Below are positions 1 to 8,287 of a DNA stretch of 55,442 nucleotides, piece after piece. A program made the translations under genes and the position numbers. The notes beneath the pieces were generated by a model, which was not told where the DNA came from, made no database searches, and worked only from the letters and a program-made list of their open reading frames with translations. Each line of letters begins with the position of its first letter. Position 1 is the stretch's first letter. Origin of the DNA: Streptomyces pseudovenezuelae (GTDB taxonomy: Bacteria > Actinomycetota > Actinomycetes > Streptomycetales > Streptomycetaceae); assembly GCF_029892565.1 (NCBI RefSeq), contig NZ_JARXVH010000035.1, forward strand, positions 1-55,442, in the 5' to 3' direction.

Positions 1-289
1 GCGTGTCCGACCGGGTCATGAGACCCACCAGGGGGGCCATGTCGTGGTGGTCGACCTCAGAGGAGAGGACCAGGGTGAGCGGGGCGCCGAGCCCGCCGAC
101 GGGGACGCTCGCCGAGGTGGCGACCGAGGTCACGGGTGCGCAGGGGCGGGAGTCCTCCAGCGCCCGCCGGATCAGGGTCCGGGAGCTGGGGTCCGGGTCG
201 ATCAGCAGGATGTGGCCGTCCGAGCGATCCCTCGGGTGCGGGCCGTACCGCTCGGACGTTGTGTTGCGACCCCCCGTGGCCGCCGTCAT
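1..289 (-). CDS. Response regulator, N-terminal receiver part (cut by window edge)
   Basis: The reverse strand reads open from an ATG at 289 to the window edge, giving about 96 residues. After a short polar leader comes HILLIDPDPSSRTLIRRALED-like sequence, the beta1-alpha1 segment of a receiver-type domain with its acidic pocket (I-D-P-D), followed by a segment containing LVLSSEVDHHDMAPLVGLM. This suggests a two-component or orphan response regulator. The output domain lies outside the window, so the DNA-binding class is unknown. The phospho-acceptor Asp of beta3 is not obvious, so it may be an atypical receiver. It is the only regulator at this edge and is separated from the exporter by a hairpin. 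Confidence 0.5.
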   Translation of the reverse strand, partial: MTAATGGRNTTSERYGPHPRDRSDGHILLIDPDPSSRTLIRRALEDSRPCAPVTSVATSASVPVGGLGAPLTLVLSSEVDHHDMAPLVGLMTRSDT

Positions 290-423
290 AAACACTGAGC
301 CCGATGACAACAGGAACGGATTTCCCCCATGACGATGTCCCTCCCGCTAGACAGCGCACGACGCCTGCTCCCGGAAAGTACTATCGATCGCCGTAGTTGT
401 GGAGTCAAGCGGTTATCGCTGAC

Positions 424-467
424 CCCGCCACCCGGACACGACGGGGGATGGCGGTCCGGGTGGCGGG
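424..467 (-). terminator. Strong inverted repeat downstream of the exporter gene
   Basis: CCCGCCACCCGGAC (424-437) pairs perfectly over 14 bp with GTCCGGGTGGCGGG (454-467) around a 16-nt loop. It lies about 60 nt past the stop of the leftward exporter gene and in front of the response regulator. A rho-independent-like terminator is the simplest reading. There is no clear U tract, which is common in Streptomyces. Confidence 0.5.
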
Positions 468-526
468 AGTTGGTGTGCGCCGAGGGACGGTGTGCGAACC
501 GGCGCGTGGTGGGCTGAGGCGGTCGG

Positions 527-2023
527 TCAGTGCGCGAAGACCGGTCCCTGCGAGGGGTCGGGGCGACCGCGCGGGAGCAGTACGCCGCCGATCACCGCGG
601 CGCCCAGCGAGATCACCGCACAGGCCACGAACGCGCTGTCGAAACCGCTCACCGGCGGTGCCGCGGGGCCGGCGCCGGTGTCGAGACTCGTACCGGCGAC
701 CGTGGCCACGACCGCCACGCCGAGGGCGGCACCCAGTTCGTGACAGGTGTTCACCAGGCCCGAGGTGAGACCCATGTCCTCGTGCGGCACCCCGCTCATC
801 GCGCTGGTGGTGGCGCAGACGAACCCTGCACCCAGGCCCACTGCGCCGACCAGGAACCCCGGCAGCACCTGCGTCCACGCGCCCCCGCCCGCCTCGACCC
901 GTGACAGCAGCAGGCTGCCGACCGCGCCGAGCGTGAAGCCGCAGGCTGCCGCGGGCCGCCAGCCGAACAGGGCGATCACGCGTGAACTGAAGTGCGCTCC
1001 CAGGGTGATGGCGACCGCCACCGGGAGGAAGACCAGGCCGGTCTTGAGGGCGCTCAGCCCCAGGACGTGCTGCAGGTAGAGCGAGCAGAGGAAGAACGTG
1101 GAGATCAGTACGCCGGAGGCGGCGAGCATGACCAGACCGCCGCCGACCAGATTGCGACGCGTCAGGACGGACAGCCGGACCAGTGGCACGCGCACCGACC
1201 GCTCCACGGCCACGAACACGCCCGCGCAGACCACCGCGCCCAGCAGGGGCAACAGCACCGAGGTGGAACCGAAGCCGTGGTCACGGGCCTGGACGAGACC
1301 GTAGATCAGCAGCCCGGGGGCGGCTGTCATGGTGAGTGCCCCAGCCGGGTCGACACCCTTGCGGGGCTCCGCGGAGTGTCCGTGGGGGTGCACGGCCGGC
1401 TCCTTGAGCAGGACCGCCACGCATGCGAACACCACCGCCCCGATCGGGACGTTGATGAAGAAGATCCACCTCCAGCCGAGACTCGTGGTGAGCACACCGC
1501 CGAGCAGTACGCCGAACGCCGCACCGCTGCCGCCGATCGCCGCCCAGACTCCCAGCGCACGATTCCGCTCGGGGCCGTCGAACATCGACGTGATGATCGC
1601 CATGGCGGCCGGGGAGAGCAGGGCCGCGCCCACCCCCTGGGCGGCGCGCGAGGTGATCAGCGCGCCACCGCCCTCGGCCAGACCGGACAGCAACGACGCC
1701 GCGGTGAAGACGAGAAGCCCGGTGAGGAACATCCGCTTGCGGCCGAAAGAGTCTCCGGCGCGCCCGCCGAGGATCAGCAGACTGCCGAAACACAGGGTGT
1801 ACGCCGTCACCGCCCAGGTCAGTTCGCCGGGGCCGAGGTCGAGCGCGTCGCCGACCGTGGGCAGCGCGACGTTGATGACCGTGACGTCGACGATCAGGAG
1901 GAACTGGGCCATGCACAGCAGGGCCAAAGTCGCCCAACGGCGGGGCACGGGCGGGCCGTTCCCCTCTCCGTGGTGCTGTACCGGGTGGTGGGCGGGGCCG
2001 TGAGGAGGGCTCTCCTGAATCAC
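527..2023 (-). CDS. MFS drug exporter, DHA2 (14-TMS, EmrB/QacA) family
   Basis: A 498-residue membrane protein, the usual length for DHA2 proton-coupled efflux pumps. Residues 1-28 are a polar cytoplasmic tail. The first helix follows (LLCMAQFLLIVDVTVINVAL, with the intramembrane Asp typical of DHA pumps), then the loop 2-3 motif GRAGDSFGRKRMF and many further hydrophobic helices. It is transcribed away from a TetR regulator across a 160-bp gap, the standard arrangement of a repressor-controlled exporter. The likely role is export of a toxic compound or the cluster product. The substrate cannot be read from the sequence. A hairpin terminator follows the gene. Confidence 0.9.
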   Translation of the reverse strand: MIQESPPHGPAHHPVQHHGEGNGPPVPRRWATLALLCMAQFLLIVDVTVINVALPTVGDALDLGPGELTWAVTAYTLCFGSLLILGGRAGDSFGRKRMFLTGLLVFTAASLLSGLAEGGGALITSRAAQGVGAALLSPAAMAIITSMFDGPERNRALGVWAAIGGSGAAFGVLLGGVLTTSLGWRWIFFINVPIGAVVFACVAVLLKEPAVHPHGHSAEPRKGVDPAGALTMTAAPGLLIYGLVQARDHGFGSTSVLLPLLGAVVCAGVFVAVERSVRVPLVRLSVLTRRNLVGGGLVMLAASGVLISTFFLCSLYLQHVLGLSALKTGLVFLPVAVAITLGAHFSSRVIALFGWRPAAACGFTLGAVGSLLLSRVEAGGGAWTQVLPGFLVGAVGLGAGFVCATTSAMSGVPHEDMGLTSGLVNTCHELGAALGVAVVATVAGTSLDTGAGPAAPPVSGFDSAFVACAVISLGAAVIGGVLLPRGRPDPSQGPVFAH

Positions 2024-2039
2024 CGGCGCTCCTTATCTC

Positions 2040-2053
2040 TAACAGTGCTGTAA
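2040..2053. promoter_or_regulatory. Imperfect dyad upstream of the exporter
   Basis: TAACAGTGCTGTAA has ACAG/CTGT arms around TG. It lies 16 bp upstream of the exporter start, and a second CTGTAAG lies near 2092. It could be an operator or part of a promoter. Support is weak. Confidence 0.28.
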
Positions 2054-2153
2054 GGGTTTAGGTGTCAGGACCTTAGTCGAAAGTGAACGGGACTGTAAGT
2101 GTTTTTCGGTGGTCGTGGCCTGGCGGCCCCTCCTCGGCAGGTCGGCCTTGCCC

Positions 2154-2173
2154 GTTTCAAGCGGTCGTTTTAG
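2154..2173. promoter_or_regulatory. Putative TetR operator, site 1
   Basis: Read on the reverse strand, this sequence contains AAACGACCGCTTGAAAC, which matches AAACACTCGCTTGAAAC at 3433-3449 in front of the second exporter (14 of 17 bases, 11 of them contiguous). It sits 10-30 nt upstream of the TetR start, as expected for autoregulation. Binding by the neighbouring TetR is inferred from position and similarity only. Confidence 0.45.
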
Positions 2174-2182
2174 ATTGGGTCC

Positions 2183-2830
2183 GTGATGGAGAAGGGCGTG
2201 TCCGCGTCGGCCGGCACCAAGAAGCGGATCCTCGACGTCGCCGAGCGGCTGTTCGGTGAGCGCGGATACGCGGCGACCTCGCTGCGCGCCGTGACGGTGG
2301 CCGCCGGTGCCAACGTGGCAGCGGTCAACTACCACTTCGGATCGAAGGAAGGGTTGCTGCGGGCGGTCGTCGACCGGGCCATGGGTCCGGTCAACGAAGC
2401 ACGGCAGCGCCTGCTGGACGGGTTCCTGGCCGACGGCGGCAAGCCCGAAGTGGCCGACCTCGTCGAGGGTTTCGTGCGCACGGGGGCGGACCTGACGCGA
2501 CCGAGGGAAGGCGGTGCGGCGGCGGTGGCCCGCTTCCTCGGCCGGGTGATGTGCGAACCGGATCCGGAGATCCGGCGGTTGTTCGCCGACGAGGTCGGGG
2601 CGGTCGAGGGTCGTTATCTGGAGGAGCTGACCCGTGCGCTGCCCGCCCTGTCAGCCGCCGAGGTCGCCTTCCGCTACCGGGTCATGATCGGCCTGCTCGC
2701 CCTGCACCAGGCGGGGGCTCTCGCCGACCTGGCCCCCCGGGGCGTGAGCGACGGATCGTCGCCCGAGGGGCCGGACGAGGAGACCGAGCGCCTCGTGGCG
2801 ACCGTGCTGGCCGTCTTCCGGGCTCCCTGA
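2183..2830 (+). CDS. TetR/AcrR-family transcriptional regulator
   Basis: A 215-residue protein. An N-terminal helix-turn-helix (residues about 10-56: TKKRILDVAERLFGERGYAA, then VAAGANVAAVNYHFGSKEGL) shows the classic TetR pattern ending in Y-H-F-x-S-K-E. The rest is a helical ligand-binding and dimerisation domain. The start is GTG 2183, or ATG 2186 just inside it. It diverges from one DHA2 exporter and lies two genes from another, and both upstream regions carry related sites, so it is probably a local efflux repressor released by a small-molecule ligand. The ligand is not deducible. Confidence 0.9.
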   Translation: MMEKGVSASAGTKKRILDVAERLFGERGYAATSLRAVTVAAGANVAAVNYHFGSKEGLLRAVVDRAMGPVNEARQRLLDGFLADGGKPEVADLVEGFVRTGADLTRPREGGAAAVARFLGRVMCEPDPEIRRLFADEVGAVEGRYLEELTRALPALSAAEVAFRYRVMIGLLALHQAGALADLAPRGVSDGSSPEGPDEETERLVATVLAVFRAP

Positions 2831-2845
2831 GGCAGGTGAACGGAC

Positions 2846-2871
2846 GGGAACCGCAACGGATGTGCGGTCCC
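2846..2871. terminator. Possible bidirectional terminator between convergent genes
   Basis: GGGAACCGCA (2846-2855) pairs with TGCGGTCCC (2863-2871) with one bulge and a 7-nt loop. It lies in the 82-bp gap between the convergent TetR and SnoaL-like genes. The stem is short and the call is weak. Confidence 0.33.
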
Positions 2872-2912
2872 TGTCGGTCCAACTTCCCTGCATGGAACGG
2901 CCAGTAGCGCGA

Positions 2913-3359
2913 TCAGTCGAGGTCGAGCGTGTGGCCGGCCTCGACCGCTCCCGCCATGATCTTCGCCGCGTAGTCCGTGTCCGTGTACTCCCTGATGGAC
3001 GCGATGCGGTCGCCGCGGATCTCGTAGACATGTGAGTACTGGTTGTTGTAGACCGCGCCATGGAGCAGCCGGCCGTGGCTGACCGCCTCGGCCGACACCA
3101 CGTCGCCCTCCGCGATCAGTCGGGTGATCTCCGTCCGGGGCTCACCCGGCTCGAAGATCGCGAGCATGGTCGGGAGTATGCGGTCCAGGACCACCTTCTT
3201 CTCGTGCGCACCGGCGCCGGGGATGTCGCGCGCACAGACCGTCCAGATGGCGTCGTCCGCGAGGAGCGCGTCCAGGCCGGCGAGGTCCTGCCGGTTGAGC
3301 GCGTCGATGAACGCGCGCACCGTCTCCTTGTTCTTCTCCGTGATCGCCTGCGAAGTCAT
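2913..3359 (-). CDS. SnoaL-like / nuclear-transport-factor-2-fold protein
   Basis: A 148-residue protein starting at ATG 3359, which is preceded by GGAGGCAG at good spacing; in-frame sequence further upstream has no such site. The order helix (NKETVRAFIDALNRQDLAGLDALL), then ADDAIWTV, then a sheet ending DRIASIREYTDTDYAAKI is the cone-shaped SnoaL/ketosteroid-isomerase fold. Family members are small-molecule isomerases, cyclases or hydrolases, or have no known activity. The gene diverges from the second exporter, so both could share one regulatory region. Substrate and catalytic residues cannot be assigned. Confidence 0.8.
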   Translation of the reverse strand: MTSQAITEKNKETVRAFIDALNRQDLAGLDALLADDAIWTVCARDIPGAGAHEKKVVLDRILPTMLAIFEPGEPRTEITRLIAEGDVVSAEAVSHGRLLHGAVYNNQYSHVYEIRGDRIASIREYTDTDYAAKIMAGAVEAGHTLDLD

Positions 3360-3427
3360 GTCTGCCTCCAGTGACTTGGGGTTCTGACGTGCCTTGTTGC
3401 GGGGCTCGGCGCACCTGTCGTACGGTG

Positions 3428-3457
3428 GTTTCAAACACTCGCTTGAAACAATCGTTT
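3428..3457. promoter_or_regulatory. Putative TetR operator, site 2 (perfect dyad)
   Basis: GTTTCAA (3428-3434) and TTGAAAC (3443-3449) form a perfect 7-bp dyad with an 8-bp spacer, followed by an overlapping AAAC-AATC-GTTT half-dyad ending near 3457. It lies between the SnoaL-like gene and the second exporter. The core CGCTTGAAAC also occurs upstream of the TetR gene (site 1). Confidence 0.5.
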
Positions 3458-3507
3458 GTATCGATGGGGTCTGCCTCGCACGGGCACGGCCGCGCAAGGA
3501 GCGGAAC

Positions 3508-5076
3508 ATGGAGCAAACGCAGGGGACGGCCGCCCCTCCGGAGGAGGACGCGCCGTTCGGACTCGTACGACGCCGGGTCGTCCTGGCGGTCATGTGCGTC
3601 GCCCTGATGATGATCGTCAGCATGGTGGTCGGCCTGACCGTGGCGCTGCCGGGCATCGCCCGGGACACCGGTGCCGGTCAGGCGGAACTGCTGTGGATCA
3701 TGAATGCCTACGGCCTCGTCTTCGCCGGGTTCCTGTTGCCGGCCGGAGCGCTCGGCGACCGGTACGGGCGCAAGGGCATGCTGCTCGTCGGCGTGCTGGT
3801 CTTCGGGGCGTCGTCGGCGGCGGCAATGTGGGTGGACGATCCGAGTGTGCTGATCCTGTTGAGGATCGCGGCCGGCCTGGGCTCGGCCATGATCATGCCG
3901 ATGACGCTCTCGATCGTGACCACCATCTTTCCGTCGGAGGAGCGGGCGGGGGCGGTGGCCGTCTGGTCGGCCGTCGCCGCCGGCGGGGCTCTGCTGGGAC
4001 TCCTGATCTCCGGCGCGCTGCTGGAGTCGTTCTCCTGGCGGTCCATCTTCGGACTGAGCGTCGGACTCGCGATCCTGTCGGCTGTTCTGGTGGCCGTCAT
4101 CGTGCCGACGTCGAAGGATCCCGACGGACTGCCCGTCGATGTCATGGGGGCGCTGCTGTCGGTCGTCGGACTCTGTGCGGTGGTGTACGCGATCATCGAG
4201 GGCCCTGAGCGCGGGGTCACCGACCCGGTCGTCATGCTGGCCGCTGTCGGCGGTGTCGCGGCCCTGGTGGGTTTCGTGCTGTGGGAGCTGCGGGTCGACC
4301 ATCCGCTGCTCGATCCCCGGTTCTTCCGGATCGGGGCCTTCGCCGCCGGTTCGATCGTGATCGTCATGGCCAGTGTGGCGACCTTCGGGCTCTTCTTCGT
4401 GATGCTGCAGTACCTCCAGTGGCTGAAGGGCTATTCGCCGTTGGTCGCGGGCCTGTCGTTGATGCCCATGACCGTCGCCGTCGGGGTGGTGTCGCCGCTC
4501 GCCCCGGTGCTGGTGCGGCGCGCGGGTCTGCGGGTCGTGCTGACCGCGGCGATGGTCGTCATGGCCGCGGGCATGGGGGTGCTCACCACCCTGGACAAGA
4601 ACTCGTCCTATGTTCCGGTGCTGTTGGGCACGACTGTCGTCGGTGCGGGCATCGCACTGTGTCTGGCGCCGGCCACCGACTCGATCGTCGCGTCCCTCCC
4701 GGCGGCCAAGCAGGGTGTCGCGTCCGCCGTGAACGACGTCACCCGTGAGGTCGGGGGAGCGCTGGGCGTCGCGATCCTGGGCAGCGCGTTCAACAGCGGC
4801 TACCGCTCCGGCATCGGCGACCGTAGAGACGCGATCCCGTCCGACTCGCTCGGTGCGGCGCGGAACTCCATCGATGCCGCGCTGGCCATCGCGGAGCGGA
4901 TCGGCGGCGCGAGCGGCGCGCGCGTGGCCGACGCGGCACGTCTTGCCTTCGCCGACGGTCTGGACCGGGCGATGCTGGTCGCCGCGCTCTTCGTGGTGGT
5001 AGGCGCTGGTGCCGTGCTGCTGCTGGCTCCGGGGCGGTCCGAGCGCGTACGCCTGCAGGAGAAGCAGACCGGCTGA
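3508..5076 (+). CDS. MFS drug exporter, DHA2 family (second copy)
   Basis: A 522-residue polytopic protein. ATG 3508 is chosen because CAAGGAGCG precedes it by a normal distance, whereas the open frame upstream runs through the operator. About 14 hydrophobic helices are visible. The loop 2-3 motif is GALGDRYGRKGML, and the first helix region reads MIVSMVVGLTVALPGIA without the intramembrane Asp seen in the other exporter. The C-terminal 80 residues form a large loop (about residues 440-490) and a last helix. It ends 47 bp from the convergent reductase gene. It is a probable export or self-resistance pump for a cluster product, with unknown specificity. Confidence 0.9.
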   Translation: MEQTQGTAAPPEEDAPFGLVRRRVVLAVMCVALMMIVSMVVGLTVALPGIARDTGAGQAELLWIMNAYGLVFAGFLLPAGALGDRYGRKGMLLVGVLVFGASSAAAMWVDDPSVLILLRIAAGLGSAMIMPMTLSIVTTIFPSEERAGAVAVWSAVAAGGALLGLLISGALLESFSWRSIFGLSVGLAILSAVLVAVIVPTSKDPDGLPVDVMGALLSVVGLCAVVYAIIEGPERGVTDPVVMLAAVGGVAALVGFVLWELRVDHPLLDPRFFRIGAFAAGSIVIVMASVATFGLFFVMLQYLQWLKGYSPLVAGLSLMPMTVAVGVVSPLAPVLVRRAGLRVVLTAAMVVMAAGMGVLTTLDKNSSYVPVLLGTTVVGAGIALCLAPATDSIVASLPAAKQGVASAVNDVTREVGGALGVAILGSAFNSGYRSGIGDRRDAIPSDSLGAARNSIDAALAIAERIGGASGARVADAARLAFADGLDRAMLVAALFVVVGAGAVLLLAPGRSERVRLQEKQTG

Positions 5077-5123
5077 AGGGGTGCCGACCCGGTCGTGTCC
5101 CCGTCGGCGTGGGGGAGTCGCCA

Positions 5124-5861
5124 TCAGATCGACATCCCGCCGTCGACGGGGAGCACGGTACCGGTGACATAGCCGGCCTGATCGGACGCCAGATAGGCCA
5201 GGGCCCAGGAGATCTCGCCGGCCGGAGCGAAGTACCCGGCCGGAATGATGCTCTGGAGACTTTCGCGCCGCTCGTCGGGAAGGGAACTGATCATGCGGGT
5301 CTCGGCGACCGGAGAGATGGCGTTGACCGTGACCCCGAACCGGACCAGCTCCTTGGCGGCGGTCTTGGTGAGGCCGATGATCCCCGACTTCGCCGCGGAG
5401 TACGCCGTCTGGCCCACGTTGCCGTGGATCCCGGCATACGACGTCACGTTGATCACGCGCCCCCAGCCCTGGCTGCGGAAGTGCGGTGTGCAGGCCCGGA
5501 TGAAACGGAACGGGCCGCCGAGGTGCACCGCGAGGACCGAGTCCCAGTCCTCGTCGGTGAGGTTCCACAGCATCCGGTCCCGGAGGATTCCCGCGTTGTT
5601 GACGAGGATGTCGATCCGGCCCGTGTCCGCGACGATGTCCGACACGACGCTCTCGACCTCGGCGGTGCGCGTCACGTCCACTTCGGCGAAGCGCGCCCCG
5701 TCCAGGTCGTCCGCGGCTTCCTTGAGGCGGGCGCCGTCCCGGCCCACCAGCCAAACGACGGCTCCGGCGCCGTGGAAGAACCGGGCGGCGGCCAGTCCGA
5801 TGCCCCGGCCGGCGCCGGTGATGGCGACCGTGCGTCCGGTGAAGTCATAGGTGACGTGCAC
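5124..5861 (-). CDS. FabG-type 3-oxoacyl-[ACP] reductase (SDR)
   Basis: A 245-residue classical short-chain dehydrogenase. GTG 5861 is preferred because GGAGGGGG lies just upstream and residue 1 then falls a few residues before the fold. It has the cofactor motif TGAGRGIG (15-22), NNAG (88-91), catalytic Ser141 (NVTSYAG) and Tyr154-x3-Lys158 (YSAAK). The C-terminus VTGTVLPVDGGMSI is typical of FabG enzymes acting on carrier-bound 3-ketoacyl chains. It follows the FabH-type gene by 26 bp in one leftward operon, which suggests a short fatty-acid-like starter or modified acyl unit. The exact substrate is unknown. Confidence 0.88.
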   Translation of the reverse strand: MHVTYDFTGRTVAITGAGRGIGLAAARFFHGAGAVVWLVGRDGARLKEAADDLDGARFAEVDVTRTAEVESVVSDIVADTGRIDILVNNAGILRDRMLWNLTDEDWDSVLAVHLGGPFRFIRACTPHFRSQGWGRVINVTSYAGIHGNVGQTAYSAAKSGIIGLTKTAAKELVRFGVTVNAISPVAETRMISSLPDERRESLQSIIPAGYFAPAGEISWALAYLASDQAGYVTGTVLPVDGGMSI

Positions 5862-5887
5862 GAGTTGGTCCCCCTCCTGGGCGTGGT

Positions 5888-6940
5888 TCACGCCTGGTGT
5901 GTCACGAAGTCCTCGGCGCCGCACCAGCGGACGAGGGCCGCTCCGTAGTTCAGACCGCCGCCGAAGGCGGTGAGGAGCGCGAGGTGCCCGGGGCGCAGCC
6001 GGCCCAGTTCGACGGCCTCGCGCAGCACGAGGGGCACCGACGCCCCGGAGGTGTTGCCGATGCGTTCGATGTTCGTCAGTGTCTTGTCGCGGGGCTGGCC
6101 CAGCGCGTCCAGGATTCCGTGCACCAGATTGCGGTTGGCCTGGTGCAGGGCGAAGAAGTCGATGTCGTCCAGCTCCAGTCCGGCCTTCTGGACGAACTCG
6201 CGCATGAACTCCGGGACGACACCGAGCACGAACTCCTTGATGTCGCTTCCCCGCATGGTGGTGAAGTTGTCCCCGAACGCGGACTTCTTCGGGCGGCCCT
6301 CTTGGTCCGTGCGTACTTCCCGGGCCGCGTACACCGATGTGTAGTGCGCGGGATCACTGCGCAGGAGGATCTCGCCCACACCCGTGCCGGGGCGCGTCGG
6401 CTCCAGGATGTAGCAGGCCGCCGCGTCACCGAAGATGACGCCGACCGTGCGGTCCTCCGGGTCGAAGAGTTTCGTACCGACATCGGTGAGCACCACCGCG
6501 ACCCGCGGATAGCGGCCGGAGGCCACGTACTTCGCGCCGACATCCAGCGCGAACACGGCTCCGGGGCACCCTCCGCTGTTGACGTCGAAGCCCGGCGTGG
6601 CCGACATCCCCACCTTGTGCATGATGGCGGACGCGGTGTTGGGCAGCATGTGGTCGGGTGTGTAGGTGCTGCAGATGACCAGGTCGATCTCGCCGACGGA
6701 CAGGCCGAGTTGTCGGCAGGCGTCGGTCAGGGCCTTCGCTCCCAGGTCGGACGACCACTCGTCCGGTGCGGAGAAGCGGCGCTCCTTGATTCCTATGCGC
6801 TCACGAATCCAACCGTCGTTCGTCGGAAGCCTCTGCGCCAGTTCCGCGTTGGTGACGATGCGTTCAGGGAGATGACGCCCGATCGCTCTGATACCCACAC
6901 CCGGCCGGTTCTCCACGCTGTTCGGGGCATGCCTCACCAT
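5888..6940 (-). CDS. FabH-like 3-oxoacyl-ACP synthase III (KAS III)
   Basis: A 350-residue thiolase-fold condensing enzyme with the complete KAS III triad: Cys125 in NSGGCPG, His266 in ALHQANRN and Asn296 in IGNTSGAS. The last motif GGGLNYGAALVRW closes the fold. GGAG precedes the ATG at 6940. KAS III enzymes use acyl-CoA or acyl-ACP to start chains, and in antibiotic clusters they also make ester or C-C bonds onto other acceptors. The CPG context around the cysteine differs from the ACAG of housekeeping FabH, pointing to a specialised acyl group. It lies between an MDR oxidoreductase and a FabG in one operon. Confidence 0.92.
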   Translation of the reverse strand: MVRHAPNSVENRPGVGIRAIGRHLPERIVTNAELAQRLPTNDGWIRERIGIKERRFSAPDEWSSDLGAKALTDACRQLGLSVGEIDLVICSTYTPDHMLPNTASAIMHKVGMSATPGFDVNSGGCPGAVFALDVGAKYVASGRYPRVAVVLTDVGTKLFDPEDRTVGVIFGDAAACYILEPTRPGTGVGEILLRSDPAHYTSVYAAREVRTDQEGRPKKSAFGDNFTTMRGSDIKEFVLGVVPEFMREFVQKAGLELDDIDFFALHQANRNLVHGILDALGQPRDKTLTNIERIGNTSGASVPLVLREAVELGRLRPGHLALLTAFGGGLNYGAALVRWCGAEDFVTHQA

Positions 6941-6977
6941 ACGGTGATCTCCTTTCCCGGAGTCTTGTGGGGGATTC

Positions 6978-8141
6978 TCAGGGCTGGTTCACGCGGTACA
7001 GCGGAAAGTAGGAGTCGATCTTTCCGGTCGAGTAGTCCGCCGCGAGCTGCTCGACCTCGTCGAACTCGTATATTCCGGCCGGATCGATCGAGGGAATCCA
7101 GGCGGTGTCCTCCTGGAAGTCGCGTATGGTCGCACAGTCCGCGTAGCGCCAGACATGCGTATTCACGTGAAGGTGCCGGTTGATGCACTCGCTGGCCCGC
7201 AGATTGAACGTACGCATTCCCTCCTTCCAGCCGACGGTGGTCACCACTCCCTGCCGTGCCAGGGATTTCACCGTGGCCTTGTACAGCGGGGCACCTATGT
7301 TGTCGACGAATATGGCCGCGCCGGCTCCGTCGCTGAGGGCGTCGACCGTCCTGAGGAACTCCTTCTCGGAGGTCCGGTAGCGGGCCACTTCGGCCGGATC
7401 CGTCGGCGGGTGCTCGGGGTCGTGGGTCAGATGCGGAAAGAGCCGGCGATCCACCGCGGTGATGCCGAGACCGGCGAGTTCGGCCAGTCGGCCGTCGGTG
7501 CTGGCCGTCATGGCGACCCGGAATCCGGCGCGCTTCGCCAGCAGCAGCTCGGCCAGCACCACACCGCCGCCCCACCCGAAGACCAGATGCTCGCCCGGAT
7601 CCTGGTCCCTCATCTGGGCCGACCAACACCGGTACGCCACCTGCCAGTTGTCCCAGGCGGTGAAGTAGCGGGCGTAGGCGGCCCATTGGCGAAGCGAGAA
7701 CCTGCTGTCCTCGGGAAGGGGCAGCAGCAGGTCCGCCGCTATTTTCGTACGCTGCGCCAACAACCCGATCGTGCGCGGGGCGTCGTACGCGTAGATGAGT
7801 TCCGCGTAGCCATAAGTGTCGCGTTTCGCGAAGGGCATCACCATGCAGATCTGCCCCTCCCTGAGAGAAGAGGATTTACCGGCGTCGAGAACGCGCACGA
7901 TGCCGAGATTTCCCAGGACGACCGCTCCCTCGTCCCGTAAACGGCAGACATCGACCGGTCGGCGGGACAGTGCGTGCTCTATGTTCGCCTCCCAAGAGCC
8001 GTACAGTGGCTCGACCAGCGCCTCTCGCTCGTCCGGGGCGGTGAAGGAATAGGGTTCACGGTGCAGATTCCCGGGCGGTCGGGCCTCCGTGTCGACGTCC
8101 TTCGGTCCTGCGTGGAGGACCCAAGCATCAGTGTGGATCAC
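6978..8141 (-). CDS. Medium-chain dehydrogenase/reductase-family protein
   Basis: A 387-residue protein starting at GTG 8141 after GGGAGGCGAAC. The N-terminal half resembles the GroES-like domain of MDR enzymes (GAVVLGNLGIVRVLDAG, then EGQICMVMPFA). The nucleotide-binding half contains FGWGGGVVLAELLLAKRAG and the following strand FRVAMTASTDGRLAELAGLG, a variant of the GxGxxG Rossmann turn. No clear zinc-ligand Cys cluster is seen, so it probably belongs to the zinc-independent quinone-reductase or enoyl-reductase-like side of the family. It is the first gene of the leftward operon with FabH and FabG homologues. Reduction of an unsaturated acyl intermediate is plausible but unproven. Confidence 0.75.
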   Translation of the reverse strand: MIHTDAWVLHAGPKDVDTEARPPGNLHREPYSFTAPDEREALVEPLYGSWEANIEHALSRRPVDVCRLRDEGAVVLGNLGIVRVLDAGKSSSLREGQICMVMPFAKRDTYGYAELIYAYDAPRTIGLLAQRTKIAADLLLPLPEDSRFSLRQWAAYARYFTAWDNWQVAYRCWSAQMRDQDPGEHLVFGWGGGVVLAELLLAKRAGFRVAMTASTDGRLAELAGLGITAVDRRLFPHLTHDPEHPPTDPAEVARYRTSEKEFLRTVDALSDGAGAAIFVDNIGAPLYKATVKSLARQGVVTTVGWKEGMRTFNLRASECINRHLHVNTHVWRYADCATIRDFQEDTAWIPSIDPAGIYEFDEVEQLAADYSTGKIDSYFPLYRVNQP

Positions 8142-8167
8142 GTTCGCCTCCCTCGGCCACGGGAAAT

Positions 8168-8197
8168 ACCGTAGCGACGAAAACGCGTCAGAAGCAA
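8168..8197 (-). promoter_or_regulatory. Predicted promoter of the MDR-FabH-FabG operon
   Basis: On the reverse strand TTGCTT (8192-8197) and TACGGT (8168-8173) are separated by 18 bp, a fair match to the actinobacterial housekeeping pattern. It would place the transcript start near 8161, about 20 nt before the GTG. Confidence 0.4.
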
Positions 8198-8212
8198 CAG
8201 TCCATTTCCTTT

Positions 8213-8244
8213 CTACGGAAGCGTAGTTCTACGTTTTCGTAGAA
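8213..8244. promoter_or_regulatory. Two tandem operator dyads, CTACG-N4-CGTAG
   Basis: CTACGGAAGCGTAG (8213-8226) and TTCTACGTTTTCGTAGAA (8227-8244) are adjacent perfect dyads with identical CTACG/CGTAG arms and 4-bp spacers. Their centres are 16 bp apart. They lie between the -35 elements of two divergent promoters, where a bound regulator could control both operons. The cognate regulator is unknown; the TetR at 33206 is a candidate inside the window. Confidence 0.62.
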
Positions 8245-8257
8245 ATTCAATGGCCTA

Positions 8258-8287
8258 TTGCGATGGTTCGGTCTCGGGGTCTAGAGT
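8258..8287 (+). promoter_or_regulatory. Predicted promoter of the eight-gene biosynthetic operon
   Basis: TTGCGA (8258-8263) and TAGAGT (8282-8287) are 18 bp apart, close to the TTGAC-N18-TAGRRT pattern of major Streptomyces promoters. The expected start of transcription (about 8294) is only about 2 nt before ATG 8296, so the first gene would be read from a nearly leaderless mRNA. This also argues against the earlier in-frame ATG at 8263, which falls inside the promoter. Confidence 0.55.

Noticed and set aside
5081..5108. GCCGAC/GTCGGC dyad between the convergent exporter and reductase as a terminator
   Set aside because: The stem is only 6 bp with a 14-nt loop; too weak to call.
3142..5754. 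Long reverse-strand frame (870 codons) across exporter and reductase
   Set aside because: It is antisense or out of frame to three genes with clear domains, and its composition is Arg/Gly/His-rich noise.
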